A stretch of DNA of 64,000 nt, from NCBI GenBank assembly GCA_035798135.1, contig JAPFBR010000001.1, forward strand, positions 992,001 to 1,056,000, read 5' to 3'. Numbering within the stretch: the stretch's first letter is position 1; each line of letters begins with the position of its first letter. Positions 1-9,528 of this stretch are shown in pieces. Source of the stretch: Sediminicola sp035798135 (GTDB lineage: Bacteria; Bacteroidota; Bacteroidia; Flavobacteriales; Flavobacteriaceae). The translations under genes and the position numbers were made by a program. Under the pieces are notes generated by a model that saw only the letters and a program-made list of their open reading frames with translations, ran no database searches and was not told where the DNA came from.

Positions 1-1
1 G

Positions 2-493
2 TCCCAAATGCATATTGATTATACAAAATTGAACCAAAAACGAATGAGGCGTTTGGACAAAACGATCAAGTTGGACGAAGAGATACGGATCAAATTGGCC
101 GAAATCTCTGTTAATATGACGTGGTTGGTCCTTAACGAAAGCTGGTGTGGCGATGCGGCACAAATACTTCCAGTAATCAATAAAATAGCCTCATTAAATC
201 CTTATATCACCCTTAAAATAATCCTAAGGGATGAGAATTTGGAGTTGATGGAATGTTTCTTGACGAAGGGATCAAGATCAATACCAAAACTGTTGGCCAT
301 AGATCCTATTTCCAATGATATACGATGGACTTGGGGTCCAAGACCTAGTAAGGCTGAACGAATGGCTTATGATTATAAAAAAGAGCATGGGGAACTAACC
401 CCACAATTCAAAGAAGAGCTACAAGTTTGGTACAACAGGGATAAGGGAAAAAACACCGTGGCAGATCTTATGGGATTACTTTTCCTGGAATAG
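2..493 (+). CDS. Thioredoxin family protein (5' end outside window)
   Basis: The product belongs to the Bacteroidota thioredoxin-like family of about 190 residues (thioredoxin fold, probably cytoplasmic). The motif LNESWCGDAAQILP resembles a thioredoxin active-site loop but has a single Cys (WCGD), so it is unlikely to be an ordinary dithiol oxidoreductase. The downstream pattern SIPKLLAID carries the expected cis-Pro. The frame is open to the left edge, and the ATG at 8 aligns with an internal position of relatives as I recall them, so the true start is probably upstream of the window. The 3' end overlaps the convergent TonB-like gene by 18 bases. The substrate is unknown. Confidence 0.75.
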   Translation, partial: SQMHIDYTKLNQKRMRRLDKTIKLDEEIRIKLAEISVNMTWLVLNESWCGDAAQILPVINKIASLNPYITLKIILRDENLELMECFLTKGSRSIPKLLAIDPISNDIRWTWGPRPSKAERMAYDYKKEHGELTPQFKEELQVWYNRDKGKNTVADLMGLLFLE

Positions 494-1204
494 GTAGGTA
501 ATCGTTCCTTTCTGGTTTTCACCCGAACCTGAGTTAAATCTTGCCTTTAGGGCATAAGTAATGGCATTTTCTACAAGGCAACCATTCAGGGTATTGGAAC
601 TTTTTTTGTTGACCTCGGCATCGATAACTGAACCGTTATTATCTACGAGTATGTTGATGACAATTTTCCCTCCCTCAATACAGGTGTAAACGGGAATAGG
701 AAGATCATAATGATTACGGTCAATAAGAGAATAGGAGACTGTGGTATTTCTTTTGGAATAACTTGTACTTTTTGTTTTTTTGGCATCTAGCTCACCTATT
801 TTTTGTTTGGCCTCTTCCCGTTGTTTGGATAATTTTTGAAGACTGGCGCCATAGCCTTTGGTAGAATTAAGAAAATCGGTTTCTTCATCGCTATTGGAGG
901 CAGTTTCCTGATCGTCCCTGAGTTCCTCCAATGTTTTTAGTGGTTCTGGCTTGCCAAATGTGGGTTTTGAAGCCTCATTAACGGCGAGATTACTTTTGGG
1001 CTGGCCCGATTCTTCTAATTCTTTGGCTGCCTTTTTTTCTTCCTCCAACAACATTTCCAGTTCCTCGTCATCAAGAAGAGTAAGTTCAACAATATACTCG
1101 CCCTTCTCTTTGGTGCCTAGGTGAATGTTGTAAAGAGCCAACACCATTAGGGACATGGAGAAGAACGTTATCAATAAGGAAAGCTGACTTCGGTTCAATT
1201 TCAT
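476..1204 (-). CDS. TonB-like envelope protein
   Basis: The 242-residue protein has one N-terminal membrane anchor (about residues 8-27), then a Glu/Lys-rich periplasmic stalk (about 40-140) and a C-terminal globular part with GGKIVINILVDNNGSVIDAEV. That strand-turn-strand pattern is typical of TonB C-terminal domains. By family logic it would link the inner membrane to outer-membrane receptors or act as a periplasmic scaffold. It is the last gene of the ftsX-DUF3098-uppP-truB series, 71 bases after truB, and may be cotranscribed. It lacks the Pro-rich spacer of classical TonB, and no ExbB/ExbD genes are nearby, so the energy-transducer role is an inference. Confidence 0.6.
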   Translation of the reverse strand: MKLNRSQLSLLITFFSMSLMVLALYNIHLGTKEKGEYIVELTLLDDEELEMLLEEEKKAAKELEESGQPKSNLAVNEASKPTFGKPEPLKTLEELRDDQETASNSDEETDFLNSTKGYGASLQKLSKQREEAKQKIGELDAKKTKSTSYSKRNTTVSYSLIDRNHYDLPIPVYTCIEGGKIVINILVDNNGSVIDAEVNKKSSNTLNGCLVENAITYALKARFNSGSGENQKGTITYLFQEK

Positions 1205-1275
1205 ACATCTAAAACCTCTTGTTGTTTATAGATTTCACATCACTGGTTTGCCATGGGGCAAAAGCCCTTTTGCCG

Positions 1276-1980
1276 TTATATATTCAAACGATCGGGAAGC
1301 AATGCATCCTGAAAGTCAAGAGGTGTTACTGCATTATCTACGTTGAAATCACCTATTTTGGTTCTTCTTAACGAAGAAAGATGCCCGCCAGACTGCAAAG
1401 CCTTGCCAAAATCGTGGGCTAAAGACCTGATATAGGTGCCCTTGCCGCAGACCACCCGAAAAGTTATCTGCGGTATGGAAATATCGGTAATTTCGAATTT
1501 TAGAATTTCTACAGTCCTAGACTTGATCTCCACATCTTTTCCTTCTCTGGCATACTCATACAATCTTTTTCCATCTTTTTTTAGTGCGGAAAATACAGGA
1601 GGGAACTGTTGGATTTCACCAATAAACTGTTCAGTGGCCTGGTGAATTTGTTCTTCAGAAATGTGCTCGGTTGGATAGGTATTGTCAACTTCGGTCTCTA
1701 GATCATAAGAAGGGGTGGTGGATCCCAAGGTGATGGTCCCTGTGTATTCTTTTACCTGTCCTTGCAGCTCACTGATTCTTTTGGTAAATTTTCCAGTACA
1801 GATCAATAAGAGTCCAGTTGCTAGGGGATCTAAAGTACCGGCATGGCCAATCTTTATTTTCTTGAGTTCAAATTTTCTTCGAATGGCCCATTTTAAGGCG
1901 TTTACTGCTTGAAAAGAAGACCATGTAAGCGGTTTGTCTATTAACAAAAGCTGTCCTTCCAAGTAGTCTTCTTTTGTCAT
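1276..1980 (-). CDS. truB: tRNA pseudouridine(55) synthase TruB
   Basis: TruB converts U55 of the tRNA T-loop to pseudouridine. The 234-residue protein has the catalytic block KIGHAGTLDPLATGLL near residues 44-59, containing the catalytic Asp, and the downstream motif GTYIRSLAHDFG typical of the family. The length fits the short Bacteroidota form without a long PUA extension. It begins in the stop region of uppP, sharing base 1980, which suggests translational coupling in an operon with uppP, DUF3098 and ftsX. The start is ATG. Confidence 0.95.
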   Translation of the reverse strand: MTKEDYLEGQLLLIDKPLTWSSFQAVNALKWAIRRKFELKKIKIGHAGTLDPLATGLLLICTGKFTKRISELQGQVKEYTGTITLGSTTPSYDLETEVDNTYPTEHISEEQIHQATEQFIGEIQQFPPVFSALKKDGKRLYEYAREGKDVEIKSRTVEILKFEITDISIPQITFRVVCGKGTYIRSLAHDFGKALQSGGHLSSLRRTKIGDFNVDNAVTPLDFQDALLPDRLNI

Positions 1981-2765
1981 TATATCACGGTTAGGGGGCT
2001 AATGAAAAAATGAATGATTAAAATGGCCAAACCAACAATGATTCGATAGTACCCGAACATTTTAAAGCCGTGTTTGCTTAAATACCCAATAAAGGTTTTA
2101 ATGGCGAGGAGCGCTACCAAAAACCCCACCACATTTCCGATTATCAAATAGTTGATCTGTTCACTGGACAAGGTAAAGCCTGCGTTGTAGTAATCGTAAC
2201 TCTTCTTTAGGGTAGCGCCCAGCATAGTAGGTACAGCCAAAAAGAAAGAAAATTCTGCCGCTGCCTTTCTGGAGAGCTTTTGCGTCATTCCTCCAACAAT
2301 ACTTGCCCCACTTCTGGAGACACCAGGGATCATGGCCAAACACTGGAAAAGGCCAATTCGAAATGCAGTTCGATAAGAGATCTCCGTGTTTTCGGCATCT
2401 CCAAACCAATCGTCTACTTTTAAAAGGACAAGGCCCCCAAGGACTAAGGATACGGCGACAGTCAGTGGATTTTCCAGTAAAGAATCAATAACATCACTTA
2501 AAAGCAGTCCAAAAATGACGGCCGGAATAAAGGCGACCAATAATTTATAGTAAAAATCCAAACTTTGAAAAAATCTTTTGAAATAAAGGACTACCACGGA
2601 AAGGATGGTGCCCATTTGGATGACAATGGTAAACAATTTTGTAAAATCGTCCTGGGCAATACCAAAAAAGGAAGACGCGATGATCATGTGTCCAGTTGAT
2701 GACACCGGTAAATATTCGGTAATGCCTTCAATGATGGCAAGGATAATAGCTTGTAGTATGTCCAA
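1980..2765 (-). CDS. uppP: Undecaprenyl-diphosphatase UppP/BacA
   Basis: This integral membrane enzyme dephosphorylates undecaprenyl diphosphate to recycle the lipid carrier for peptidoglycan and surface polysaccharides. Visible family motifs are EGITEYLPVSSTGHM near the N-terminus and PGVSRSGASIVGG around residue 147, which hold the catalytic Glu/His and Arg/Ser residues. About seven to eight hydrophobic segments span its 261 residues. The start is TTG at 2765, three bases after the DUF3098 stop; the resulting N-terminus MDILQAIILAIIEG matches the family, so no later start is needed. It sits in the ftsX-DUF3098-uppP-truB operon. Confidence 0.95.
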   Translation of the reverse strand: MDILQAIILAIIEGITEYLPVSSTGHMIIASSFFGIAQDDFTKLFTIVIQMGTILSVVVLYFKRFFQSLDFYYKLLVAFIPAVIFGLLLSDVIDSLLENPLTVAVSLVLGGLVLLKVDDWFGDAENTEISYRTAFRIGLFQCLAMIPGVSRSGASIVGGMTQKLSRKAAAEFSFFLAVPTMLGATLKKSYDYYNAGFTLSSEQINYLIIGNVVGFLVALLAIKTFIGYLSKHGFKMFGYYRIIVGLAILIIHFFISPLTVI

Positions 2766-2768
2766 TTC

Positions 2769-3032
2769 TTATTTCTTCTTGTGAGGGTTCAACAAAATGG
2801 CATAGATCTCAATGCCCAATCCTATTAGCACCAAGGTAGGGGCCAATCGAATTCGTCTGAAGTTATAAATTTCAGGATTGAATACAGTGGGGTCATCACT
2901 ACCTCCTCCGCTCATCAAGATAAATCCCAAGGCCATACAGGCCAAGCCAATGAACATGAAAAGATAGTTCTTTTTTTGAAAGATAAATTCAGGTTTCGGA
3001 CCTTGGTTCTGATTCGTACTGTTTTTCTTCAT
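2769..3032 (-). CDS. DUF3098 small membrane protein
   Basis: The 87-residue protein has two transmembrane helices (about residues 22-42 and 62-80) joined by a short loop with GGGSDDP. It matches the DUF3098 family, which in Bacteroidota lies between ftsX and uppP, as here. It starts 9 bases after ftsX and ends 3 bases before uppP, so it is almost certainly cotranscribed. No function is known; the position suggests a cell-envelope or division accessory. Confidence 0.8.
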   Translation of the reverse strand: MKKNSTNQNQGPKPEFIFQKKNYLFMFIGLACMALGFILMSGGGSDDPTVFNPEIYNFRRIRLAPTLVLIGLGIEIYAILLNPHKKK

Positions 3033-3041
3033 ACCGCAAAT

Positions 3042-3920
3042 TTAGTAATATAAATCGTCTGTCCTAAGATTTAAAAAACGCTGTGTAGCAAAATAGGTAC
3101 TCATAACGGATATGAGTACGCCCAATATGAAAACCCCAAGAAAAAGAAAACCTAAGACCATAGGGTCTTCCATAAGGTTCAGCTCGGGAAAATTATCGTT
3201 CACATAGTACAGCGTTCCCGCAAGGGCAATCAGGGCCAAAAATGCCCCCAACATTCCCAATTTAATATTGGTGTATATAAATGGGCGTCGGATAAATCTC
3301 TTTGTAGCACCCACCATTTGCATGGTTTTGATGATAAATCTTTTAGAGTAAATAGATAGGCGAATAGAACTATTGATGAGCAATACGGCAATAAAGGTGA
3401 AAATGGCACTGGCCACCAAAATCCAAAAACTTATGCGTTTTACGTTTTCGTTCAATAAGGTTATCAGGGGCTGGTCGTAGCTCACCTCTTCCACATAACC
3501 TTTGGAGGCCAGATTGGAGGCAATATCCTCTATTTGCTCTGAAGAAACAAAATCTGCCTTCAGCTTTACATCAATGGAATTTTTTAAGGGATTATAGCCT
3601 AAGAATTCAATAAAATTTTCACCAATCTCTTCACTGTGCTGTTCTGCCGCTTCCTCTTTGGAGACATAGTTTGCAGACCGAGTATATTCGGCCAAAGCCA
3701 AACTTTTTTGTAGTTGATCTACTTCCACAGGCTTGGCACTATCTTTTAAAAATACGGAAATGGATATTTGTTCTTTAAAATGATCCCCCATTTTTTTAGT
3801 GTTCAACACCAAAAGGCCCAAAATACCCAATAGAAAAAGCACAAGGCCTATACTAAGTACTACTGAGAAGTAGGAGGAGATCAGTTTTCTTTTTTGATAA
3901 CGTTCAAAAGATTTGCTCAT
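3042..3920 (-). CDS. ftsX: Cell division permease FtsX
   Basis: FtsX is the membrane subunit of the FtsEX complex, which activates peptidoglycan hydrolases during division. The 292-residue protein has an N-terminal TM helix (about 20-40), a periplasmic domain of about 120 residues, and three C-terminal TM helices with the FtsX-type core (IIKTMQMVGATKRFIRRPF before TM3). The start is ATG at 3920 and it heads the operon with DUF3098, uppP and truB. No ftsE is adjacent; in many Bacteroidota ftsE lies elsewhere. Confidence 0.92.
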   Translation of the reverse strand: MSKSFERYQKRKLISSYFSVVLSIGLVLFLLGILGLLVLNTKKMGDHFKEQISISVFLKDSAKPVEVDQLQKSLALAEYTRSANYVSKEEAAEQHSEEIGENFIEFLGYNPLKNSIDVKLKADFVSSEQIEDIASNLASKGYVEEVSYDQPLITLLNENVKRISFWILVASAIFTFIAVLLINSSIRLSIYSKRFIIKTMQMVGATKRFIRRPFIYTNIKLGMLGAFLALIALAGTLYYVNDNFPELNLMEDPMVLGFLFLGVFILGVLISVMSTYFATQRFLNLRTDDLYY

Positions 3921-4027
3921 AGCGAAAAATCATGGCGTAAAAGTAATAAAGTAAATTGAATATGGAATGACCCTTTATGTTTTCCTAAGTATTTTGGTAT
4001 AGGAAACAGAATGGTTCAAAAATGATA

Positions 4028-5926
4028 TTATCTTTTTAAGGAAAAATGTCCTTTATAGATGGTATCCTCAATCTGGATCATATACCAATAATCCCCAGAG
4101 GGAAGGTCCCTATTATTAAATGTGCCGTCCCAAGAAAATGGGGTGTTACTGGAATTTTTTAGAAGTTTGCCATAGCGGTCAAAAATATTGACCTGGGATG
4201 AATCGTAATTTTCTATACCGGTAAGATTAAAGGTATCGTTAAAATTGTCCCCATTTGGGGTAAAGAATTTAGGGATTACAAAATGGGTATATTGTATGGA
4301 TACTTCCCCACAGCCATTTTTTTCCCGGACATATATGGTATATCGACCGCTTTGGGTATTCTCAAACTCTGGACTGTCCTGATAATTCGTTCCATTGAGG
4401 GAATATTCAAAATCTCCCGAAAAAGTTGTGGATACCAGGATGGAATATTCATCAGAGGTTATATTGGAAATGATAGGGGCGTCTACTTGTTCCAATGTAA
4501 TAATCTTAACTTTGGTACATCCATCTGAATTGGTGACCCCTACAGTGTAGGCACCTGGGGTGTCCACCGTTATTTGTGAGGTCGTTTCCCCAGTGTTCCA
4601 TTCATAGGTTACGGTGTCCGTACCCGCATAATTGGCATTTAGAACGGTCTGGGAATTTTCACAGAAGGCAACGGTTTCATCTTCAACCTCAGGTAGTTGG
4701 TAAAAGAAGATGGACACTGCTGTTCGGGTATCAGAGATACAACCCGCTACTGTGGTTTCAGCTTCAGCGTAATAGGTGCCGTTCATTGTGGGCTGATAGG
4801 TATGGCTGTCGGAAAGCAATAAATTACCTCCCGATGGGGCATCGTACCAATTGACTTTTATGCCAAACAGCGTACTAACCTCCAAAGGAATGGGGTCGTT
4901 GGAACAGGCCGACACATCGCCATTACTAGTTGGAGCGGATGGGGTGTTGACCACAAGGACCCTAAATATCTCCGAGACGGAACTACAAAGGGGGCTGTTG
5001 AGGTTGATAGGGTCTTCCGCAACTTTTACCCTAAAGAAGGTAGTGCTGGATATGGGTCCTGGGCTATAAGTTGGGTTCGTCTCACCTGGAATATCAGTCC
5101 AATTGCTGCTTGAGGTTGAAGACTGCCATTGGAAGGCATGGGTGCTGTATACCGAAAAATCCGGAGTGGCATTTAATTCTGAAATGGTTACCGGGGCATC
5201 GGCTTCACAAACAGAGATTTCTATTTCGTCCTGCAGGTCCGTGATGGATACAAAATCCCCACAGGTCCTAAACAAGATATCGTCAATGGCGAGGTCGTTT
5301 CCACACCCTCCCGGGGCATTATTGATCATTTTTAGAATTACCGAAGTTTGTCCCGGTTCTGTTTGAAAGACCAATCCGTATTGGTTCCATTGGGGAGAGG
5401 TGGTTCCAGTGATATCACCTGTATTTCCCGAGCCCAACAATTTGGTGTCCGTATCATCCCAAATCTCAAAATCTACATTTACAGGGATTCCCGCATTCAG
5501 GCACCCGGAAAGGGGCAGTAGATTTATCAACCAAGAAGAAAATTCATAGGTAGTGTTTTCACAAAGAACATCTACCCTATATCTAAAAAATTCTCCGGCA
5601 TTAATATCTGCATTTATTATAAGGGCCTTTCCATCTGTATCATTGGGGGTATGGTCCTGTGTGTTGTGCCAACTAAAATAATTTGTATTGCTGGAAAGGG
5701 TGTAAAATCCATCATCGGGTCCCCCAGAGGTATAGGTATAGGTGGTGGTGCCTGCCGGTAATTGTGGGCCATTGGCGGTTCCGGTCCCAAAATCCTCCTC
5801 AAAGATAGGGTCACCTGAACTACCTGGGCAAAAACCCAATTGGGCATGAAGCTGGAAACCCCAAAATCCAACCAAGAGCAAGAGCAATATTTGTCGTTGG
5901 ATATTACTTTTTCCCACCTTGTTCAT
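4028..5926 (-). CDS. T9SS type B (gliding motility C-terminal) secreted protein
   Basis: This is a 632-residue exported protein. Residues 1-28 form a signal peptide (LLLLLVGFWGFQLHAQ). The next ~200 residues form a beta-rich module with FEEDFGTGTANGP and CGNDLAIDDILF, like the carbohydrate-binding or jelly-roll region of many flavobacterial surface proteins. Ig-like or PKD-like repeats follow (about 230-540). The last ~85 residues form the CHU_C/type B sorting domain (FFTPNGDNFNDTF, NIFDRYGKLL, SWDGTFNNRDLPSGDYWYMI), which directs type IX secretion and cell-surface attachment. It is probably an adhesin or polysaccharide-interacting protein. It is monocistronic, 108 bases downstream of the ftsX start and on the same strand. 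Confidence 0.85.
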   Translation of the reverse strand: MNKVGKSNIQRQILLLLLVGFWGFQLHAQLGFCPGSSGDPIFEEDFGTGTANGPQLPAGTTTYTYTSGGPDDGFYTLSSNTNYFSWHNTQDHTPNDTDGKALIINADINAGEFFRYRVDVLCENTTYEFSSWLINLLPLSGCLNAGIPVNVDFEIWDDTDTKLLGSGNTGDITGTTSPQWNQYGLVFQTEPGQTSVILKMINNAPGGCGNDLAIDDILFRTCGDFVSITDLQDEIEISVCEADAPVTISELNATPDFSVYSTHAFQWQSSTSSSNWTDIPGETNPTYSPGPISSTTFFRVKVAEDPINLNSPLCSSVSEIFRVLVVNTPSAPTSNGDVSACSNDPIPLEVSTLFGIKVNWYDAPSGGNLLLSDSHTYQPTMNGTYYAEAETTVAGCISDTRTAVSIFFYQLPEVEDETVAFCENSQTVLNANYAGTDTVTYEWNTGETTSQITVDTPGAYTVGVTNSDGCTKVKIITLEQVDAPIISNITSDEYSILVSTTFSGDFEYSLNGTNYQDSPEFENTQSGRYTIYVREKNGCGEVSIQYTHFVIPKFFTPNGDNFNDTFNLTGIENYDSSQVNIFDRYGKLLKNSSNTPFSWDGTFNNRDLPSGDYWYMIQIEDTIYKGHFSLKR

Positions 5927-6069
5927 TTTTTTTCGGAATGATATTTTCTCAGGTCAATTAACGCAATTAAAATTTAGGGCACGATCAATTTCAATAGTAT
6001 ATTTCAATACTGATTTTGATCTCCGTTTTGTAAGTTGATAATATCTTTTCCCCTTTCAATGATTAAACT

Positions 6070-6077
6070 TATTTTTG
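6070..6077 (+). promoter_or_regulatory. Candidate leuS -7 element
   Basis: TATTTTTG fits the Bacteroidota -7 consensus TAnnTTTG and lies 58 bases before the leuS ATG. I see no convincing TTG at the usual -33 distance, so this is a weak call. Confidence 0.35.
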
Positions 6078-6134
6078 CCCGATATACCATACTGTTGCTA
6101 CTTTAAAACGACAGGACCATAGAAATATTTTGAT

Positions 6135-9100
6135 ATGAGCTACGATTTCAGAAAGATAGAGGATAAATGGCAGAAAGAATGGGCCGAAAAAGGCACCTTC
6201 GAAGCAGAGAACAATTCTGATAAACCAAAATATTATGTATTGGATATGTTCCCTTACCCATCAGGTGCTGGGTTACATGTGGGACATCCACTTGGGTATA
6301 TAGCCAGTGATATTTATGCCCGTTACAAAAGACATAAGGGCTTTAACGTGCTGCACCCTATGGGATATGATTCTTTTGGGTTGCCAGCCGAACAATATGC
6401 GATACAGACCGGTCAGCATCCTGCCATTACAACGGCTGCCAACATAAAAAGGTATAGGGAACAGTTGGATAAAATAGGTTTCTCTTTTGACTGGAGCAGG
6501 GAGGTACGCACCTCTAATCCAGATTATTATAAATGGACACAATGGATTTTTATCCAACTCTTTAATTCTTGGTACAATAAGGACAATAACAAAGCAGAAG
6601 ATATCACTTCCCTGATTGCCTTATTTGAGCAAGATGGAAACAGCAGTGTAAAAGCTGTGTGTGATGAGGATGTGGTTCCTTTCACTGCTACACAATGGAA
6701 CGGGTTTTCAAAGAAGCAACAACAAGAAATTTTATTGCAATATAGACTGACCTATTTGGCTGAATCAGAGGTCAACTGGTGTCCTGCCTTAGGAACCGTT
6801 TTGGCAAATGATGAAATTGTCAATGGGGTATCGGAACGGGGCGGACATACGGTGATCCGTAAAAAGATGACTCAATGGAGCATGAGAATATCCGCCTATG
6901 CCCAACGCTTGCTGGACGATTTGCAAAAAGTTGACTGGCCACAGCCATTAAAAGACTCCCAGACAAATTGGATAGGTCGCTCAGAAGGAGCTTCGGTAAC
7001 TTTTTATACAATTCCAGCTGGGGATGTGAAAAAATCATATCCAATTGAGGTTTTTACGACGAGGCCCGATACAATTTTTGGCGCCAGTTTTATGACCTTG
7101 GCACCAGAACATGAATTGGTGTCACAAATCACGACCCCGGAACAAGAGGGGGAAGTGGCTGCGTATTTGGAAGCTACCGCAAAACGCTCTGAACGCGATC
7201 GAATGGCCGATGTAAAGACCATAACAGGAGCTTTTACCGGAGCCTATGCCGTACACCCCTTTACCAAAGCACCTGTGCCCGTATGGATAGGGGATTACGT
7301 ACTGGCGGGCTATGGAACCGGTGCGGTAATGTCGGTCCCATGTGGTGATCAGCGCGATTATGATTTTGCAAAACACTTTAACATCCCTATTCCCAATATT
7401 TTTGAAGGTATTGATATTTCGGTAGAAGCCTTTGCCGACAAGGATAAGACCGTTATTACGAATTCTGATTTTCTTAACGGACTTCCCTATAAAAAAGCAG
7501 TAAAGCTTGCCATTTACGAATTGGAGAAATTGGGACAAGGCATAGGAAAGATCAATTATAGGTTGCGGGATGCCGTATTTAGCCGTCAACGATATTGGGG
7601 GGAGCCCTTCCCAGTATACTATGTGGAGGGTATGCCACAAATGATCGAGTCTAAATACCTGCCCATACGTTTGCCTGAAGTAGTTAAATACCTGCCTACA
7701 GAAACTGGGGAACCGCCATTGGGAAATGCTACTACGTGGGCTTGGAACACGGTAGAGCATACTGTGGTCAGTAATAAGATGATAGACCATAGGACCGTAT
7801 TTCCATTAGAATTGAATACCATGCCTGGTTGGGCCGGGAGTTCTTTCTATTTTAACCGATATATGGATCCCAATAACGAAAATGAAATATTTTCTCAGGA
7901 TGCCATCAACTATTGGCAGGATGTGGACCTCTATATAGGAGGCAGTGAGCACGCAACCGGACATTTATTGTATTCCCGATTTTGGCAAAAATTTCTGTTC
8001 GACAAAGGGGTAGTGCCCAAAGAAGAATTCGCAAAGAAACTTATCAACCAAGGAATGATCACTGGTACCAGTGCGTTTATTTATCAGTTGATTCCAGGTG
8101 CTATTTCAAAGGATAGAGAGACTTTTTTAGGCAAAGGAAGATTGTTTCCTAACTTATTTGTTTCAGCAGAAAAAGTGGATTTACTTGAGTATTCTGAAGG
8201 TAAACTGGGACATATTAAAACGGAAAAATCAATGGTTGTATTTGATTTTATTAGAAGTTTTGTTACAAACCCGGAGGAATTTTATTTTACGGAAGATAAT
8301 GTTGAATATGAATTAAACTTCAAGGTTCTGAGAAAGCATGTTGATGTTGCATTGGTAAACTCATCTGATGAATTAGATTATGAAGGATTTAAAAATAATC
8401 CTTTATATGCGGATTATAAAAATTCCGAATTTTTATTGAACGATGAGAATAAATATATCGTTCACCGAGAAGTTGAAAAAATGTCCAAATCCAAATACAA
8501 TGTGGTCAGTCCAGACAGTATATGCGAGGATTATGGTGCAGACTCCCTGCGTTTATACGAAATGTTCCTTGGGCCTTTGGAGCAATCCAAGCCATGGAAC
8601 ACGGCGGGGATATCAGGTGTACACAGTTTTTTGAAAAAGATGTGGCGCTTATATCATCCCGGCACGGAAGGAGCATTCTACGTAACGGAGGAGGAGGCGA
8701 CTTCTGAAAGTCTCAAAACCTTGCATAAGACCATTAAAAAAGTAGAGGAGGATATTGAAAATTTCTCATTCAACACTTCCGTATCCAGTTTCATGATCTG
8801 TGTGAATGAGTTGTCTTCCCAAAAATGCACGAGCAAATCAATTTTGGAACCCTTGGCCATTACAGTTTCTCCCTATGCACCGCATTTGGCGGAGGAATTA
8901 TGGAGTAAATTGGGGCATAAAGAGTCTATTGCAACTGCAGTTTTTCCAAAATATGAAGCCAAATACCTGGTAGAGAGCAGTAAGGAATATCCAATATCCT
9001 TCAACGGGAAAATGCGTTTTAAAATGGAGCTTCCCGCAGATATGTCGGCAGCCGATATTGAGAAAGCCGTTATGGCCCATGAAAAAACACGGGATCAACT

Positions 9101-9164
9101 ACAAGGTCGCACCCCCAAGAAAGTAATTGTTGTTCCGGGAAAAATCGTGAACGTTGTGGGTTAG
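6135..9164 (+). CDS. leuS: Leucyl-tRNA synthetase with enlarged leucine-specific insertion
   Basis: LeuRS charges tRNA-Leu with leucine in the cytoplasm. The 1009-residue protein carries the class I HIGH motif as HVGH (residues 48-51), a Bacteroidota-type insertion in the catalytic core (about 140-200), the CP1 editing domain (FTTRPDTIFGASFMTLAPEH) and KMSKS at 782-786. Between GMITGT (about 640-645) and KMSKS lie about 137 residues. That is longer than the ~60 of the E. coli enzyme and longer than the flavobacterial form I recall. Its first ~100 residues are encoded by visibly AT-richer DNA (about 8080-8340). The C-terminal anticodon-binding domain looks complete. The gene is monocistronic. 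Confidence 0.96.
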   Translation: MSYDFRKIEDKWQKEWAEKGTFEAENNSDKPKYYVLDMFPYPSGAGLHVGHPLGYIASDIYARYKRHKGFNVLHPMGYDSFGLPAEQYAIQTGQHPAITTAANIKRYREQLDKIGFSFDWSREVRTSNPDYYKWTQWIFIQLFNSWYNKDNNKAEDITSLIALFEQDGNSSVKAVCDEDVVPFTATQWNGFSKKQQQEILLQYRLTYLAESEVNWCPALGTVLANDEIVNGVSERGGHTVIRKKMTQWSMRISAYAQRLLDDLQKVDWPQPLKDSQTNWIGRSEGASVTFYTIPAGDVKKSYPIEVFTTRPDTIFGASFMTLAPEHELVSQITTPEQEGEVAAYLEATAKRSERDRMADVKTITGAFTGAYAVHPFTKAPVPVWIGDYVLAGYGTGAVMSVPCGDQRDYDFAKHFNIPIPNIFEGIDISVEAFADKDKTVITNSDFLNGLPYKKAVKLAIYELEKLGQGIGKINYRLRDAVFSRQRYWGEPFPVYYVEGMPQMIESKYLPIRLPEVVKYLPTETGEPPLGNATTWAWNTVEHTVVSNKMIDHRTVFPLELNTMPGWAGSSFYFNRYMDPNNENEIFSQDAINYWQDVDLYIGGSEHATGHLLYSRFWQKFLFDKGVVPKEEFAKKLINQGMITGTSAFIYQLIPGAISKDRETFLGKGRLFPNLFVSAEKVDLLEYSEGKLGHIKTEKSMVVFDFIRSFVTNPEEFYFTEDNVEYELNFKVLRKHVDVALVNSSDELDYEGFKNNPLYADYKNSEFLLNDENKYIVHREVEKMSKSKYNVVSPDSICEDYGADSLRLYEMFLGPLEQSKPWNTAGISGVHSFLKKMWRLYHPGTEGAFYVTEEEATSESLKTLHKTIKKVEEDIENFSFNTSVSSFMICVNELSSQKCTSKSILEPLAITVSPYAPHLAEELWSKLGHKESIATAVFPKYEAKYLVESSKEYPISFNGKMRFKMELPADMSAADIEKAVMAHEKTRDQLQGRTPKKVIVVPGKIVNVVG

Positions 9165-9267
9165 GTTCCTATGTTAAGTCGGACAGTGCTCTAAACGCAA
9201 ATAATTTCACCCATGGGTTTCACATCCCAAAGGGTCAATTCTTTTTGAGTATTTATTTTAAACTGGA

Positions 9268-9528
9268 ATGATGATGGATAAAATTGAAATTATAGGGTTG
9301 GCGGCTGCCATATTGACCACGGCTTCTTTTGTGCCACAAGTGTACAAGGCTTGGAAGCAAAAAGCTACCAAGGACATTTCTTTGACCATGTATCTTAGTC
9401 TTTTTGTAGGGTTAGTCCTATGGCTCATTTATGGAATCCAAATAGAAAGCCTTTCCATTATCTTGGCAAATGCCGTTACGGGACTATTGGTGTTGATGGT
9501 GATCCTTTTAAAGATTAAATACAAGTGA
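9268..9528 (+). CDS. SemiSWEET/PQ-loop sugar transporter
   Basis: The 86-residue protein contains one three-helix bundle with the PQ motif (TTASFVPQVYKAWKQKATKDIS), the hallmark of SemiSWEETs. These small proteins work as homodimers and move sugars across the inner membrane by facilitated diffusion. Helices lie roughly at 7-25, 38-56 and 62-82. Three consecutive ATG codons (9268, 9271, 9274) leave the exact start open. It follows leuS by 103 bases on the same strand with no obvious terminator between them, so read-through is possible. The sugar is not predictable from sequence. Confidence 0.88.
   Translation: MMMDKIEIIGLAAAILTTASFVPQVYKAWKQKATKDISLTMYLSLFVGLVLWLIYGIQIESLSIILANAVTGLLVLMVILLKIKYK

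Noticed and set aside
7122..7790. A 222-codon open frame on the minus strand inside leuS
   Set aside because: It lies opposite a strongly conserved gene, has a shadow-like composition and matches no family I recognise.
8061..8480. The LeuRS insertion as an intein
   Set aside because: There is no splice-junction Cys/Ser with a C-terminal His-Asn, no homing-endonuclease motif, and the segment is shorter than minimal inteins. It sits at the normal site of the leucine-specific domain.
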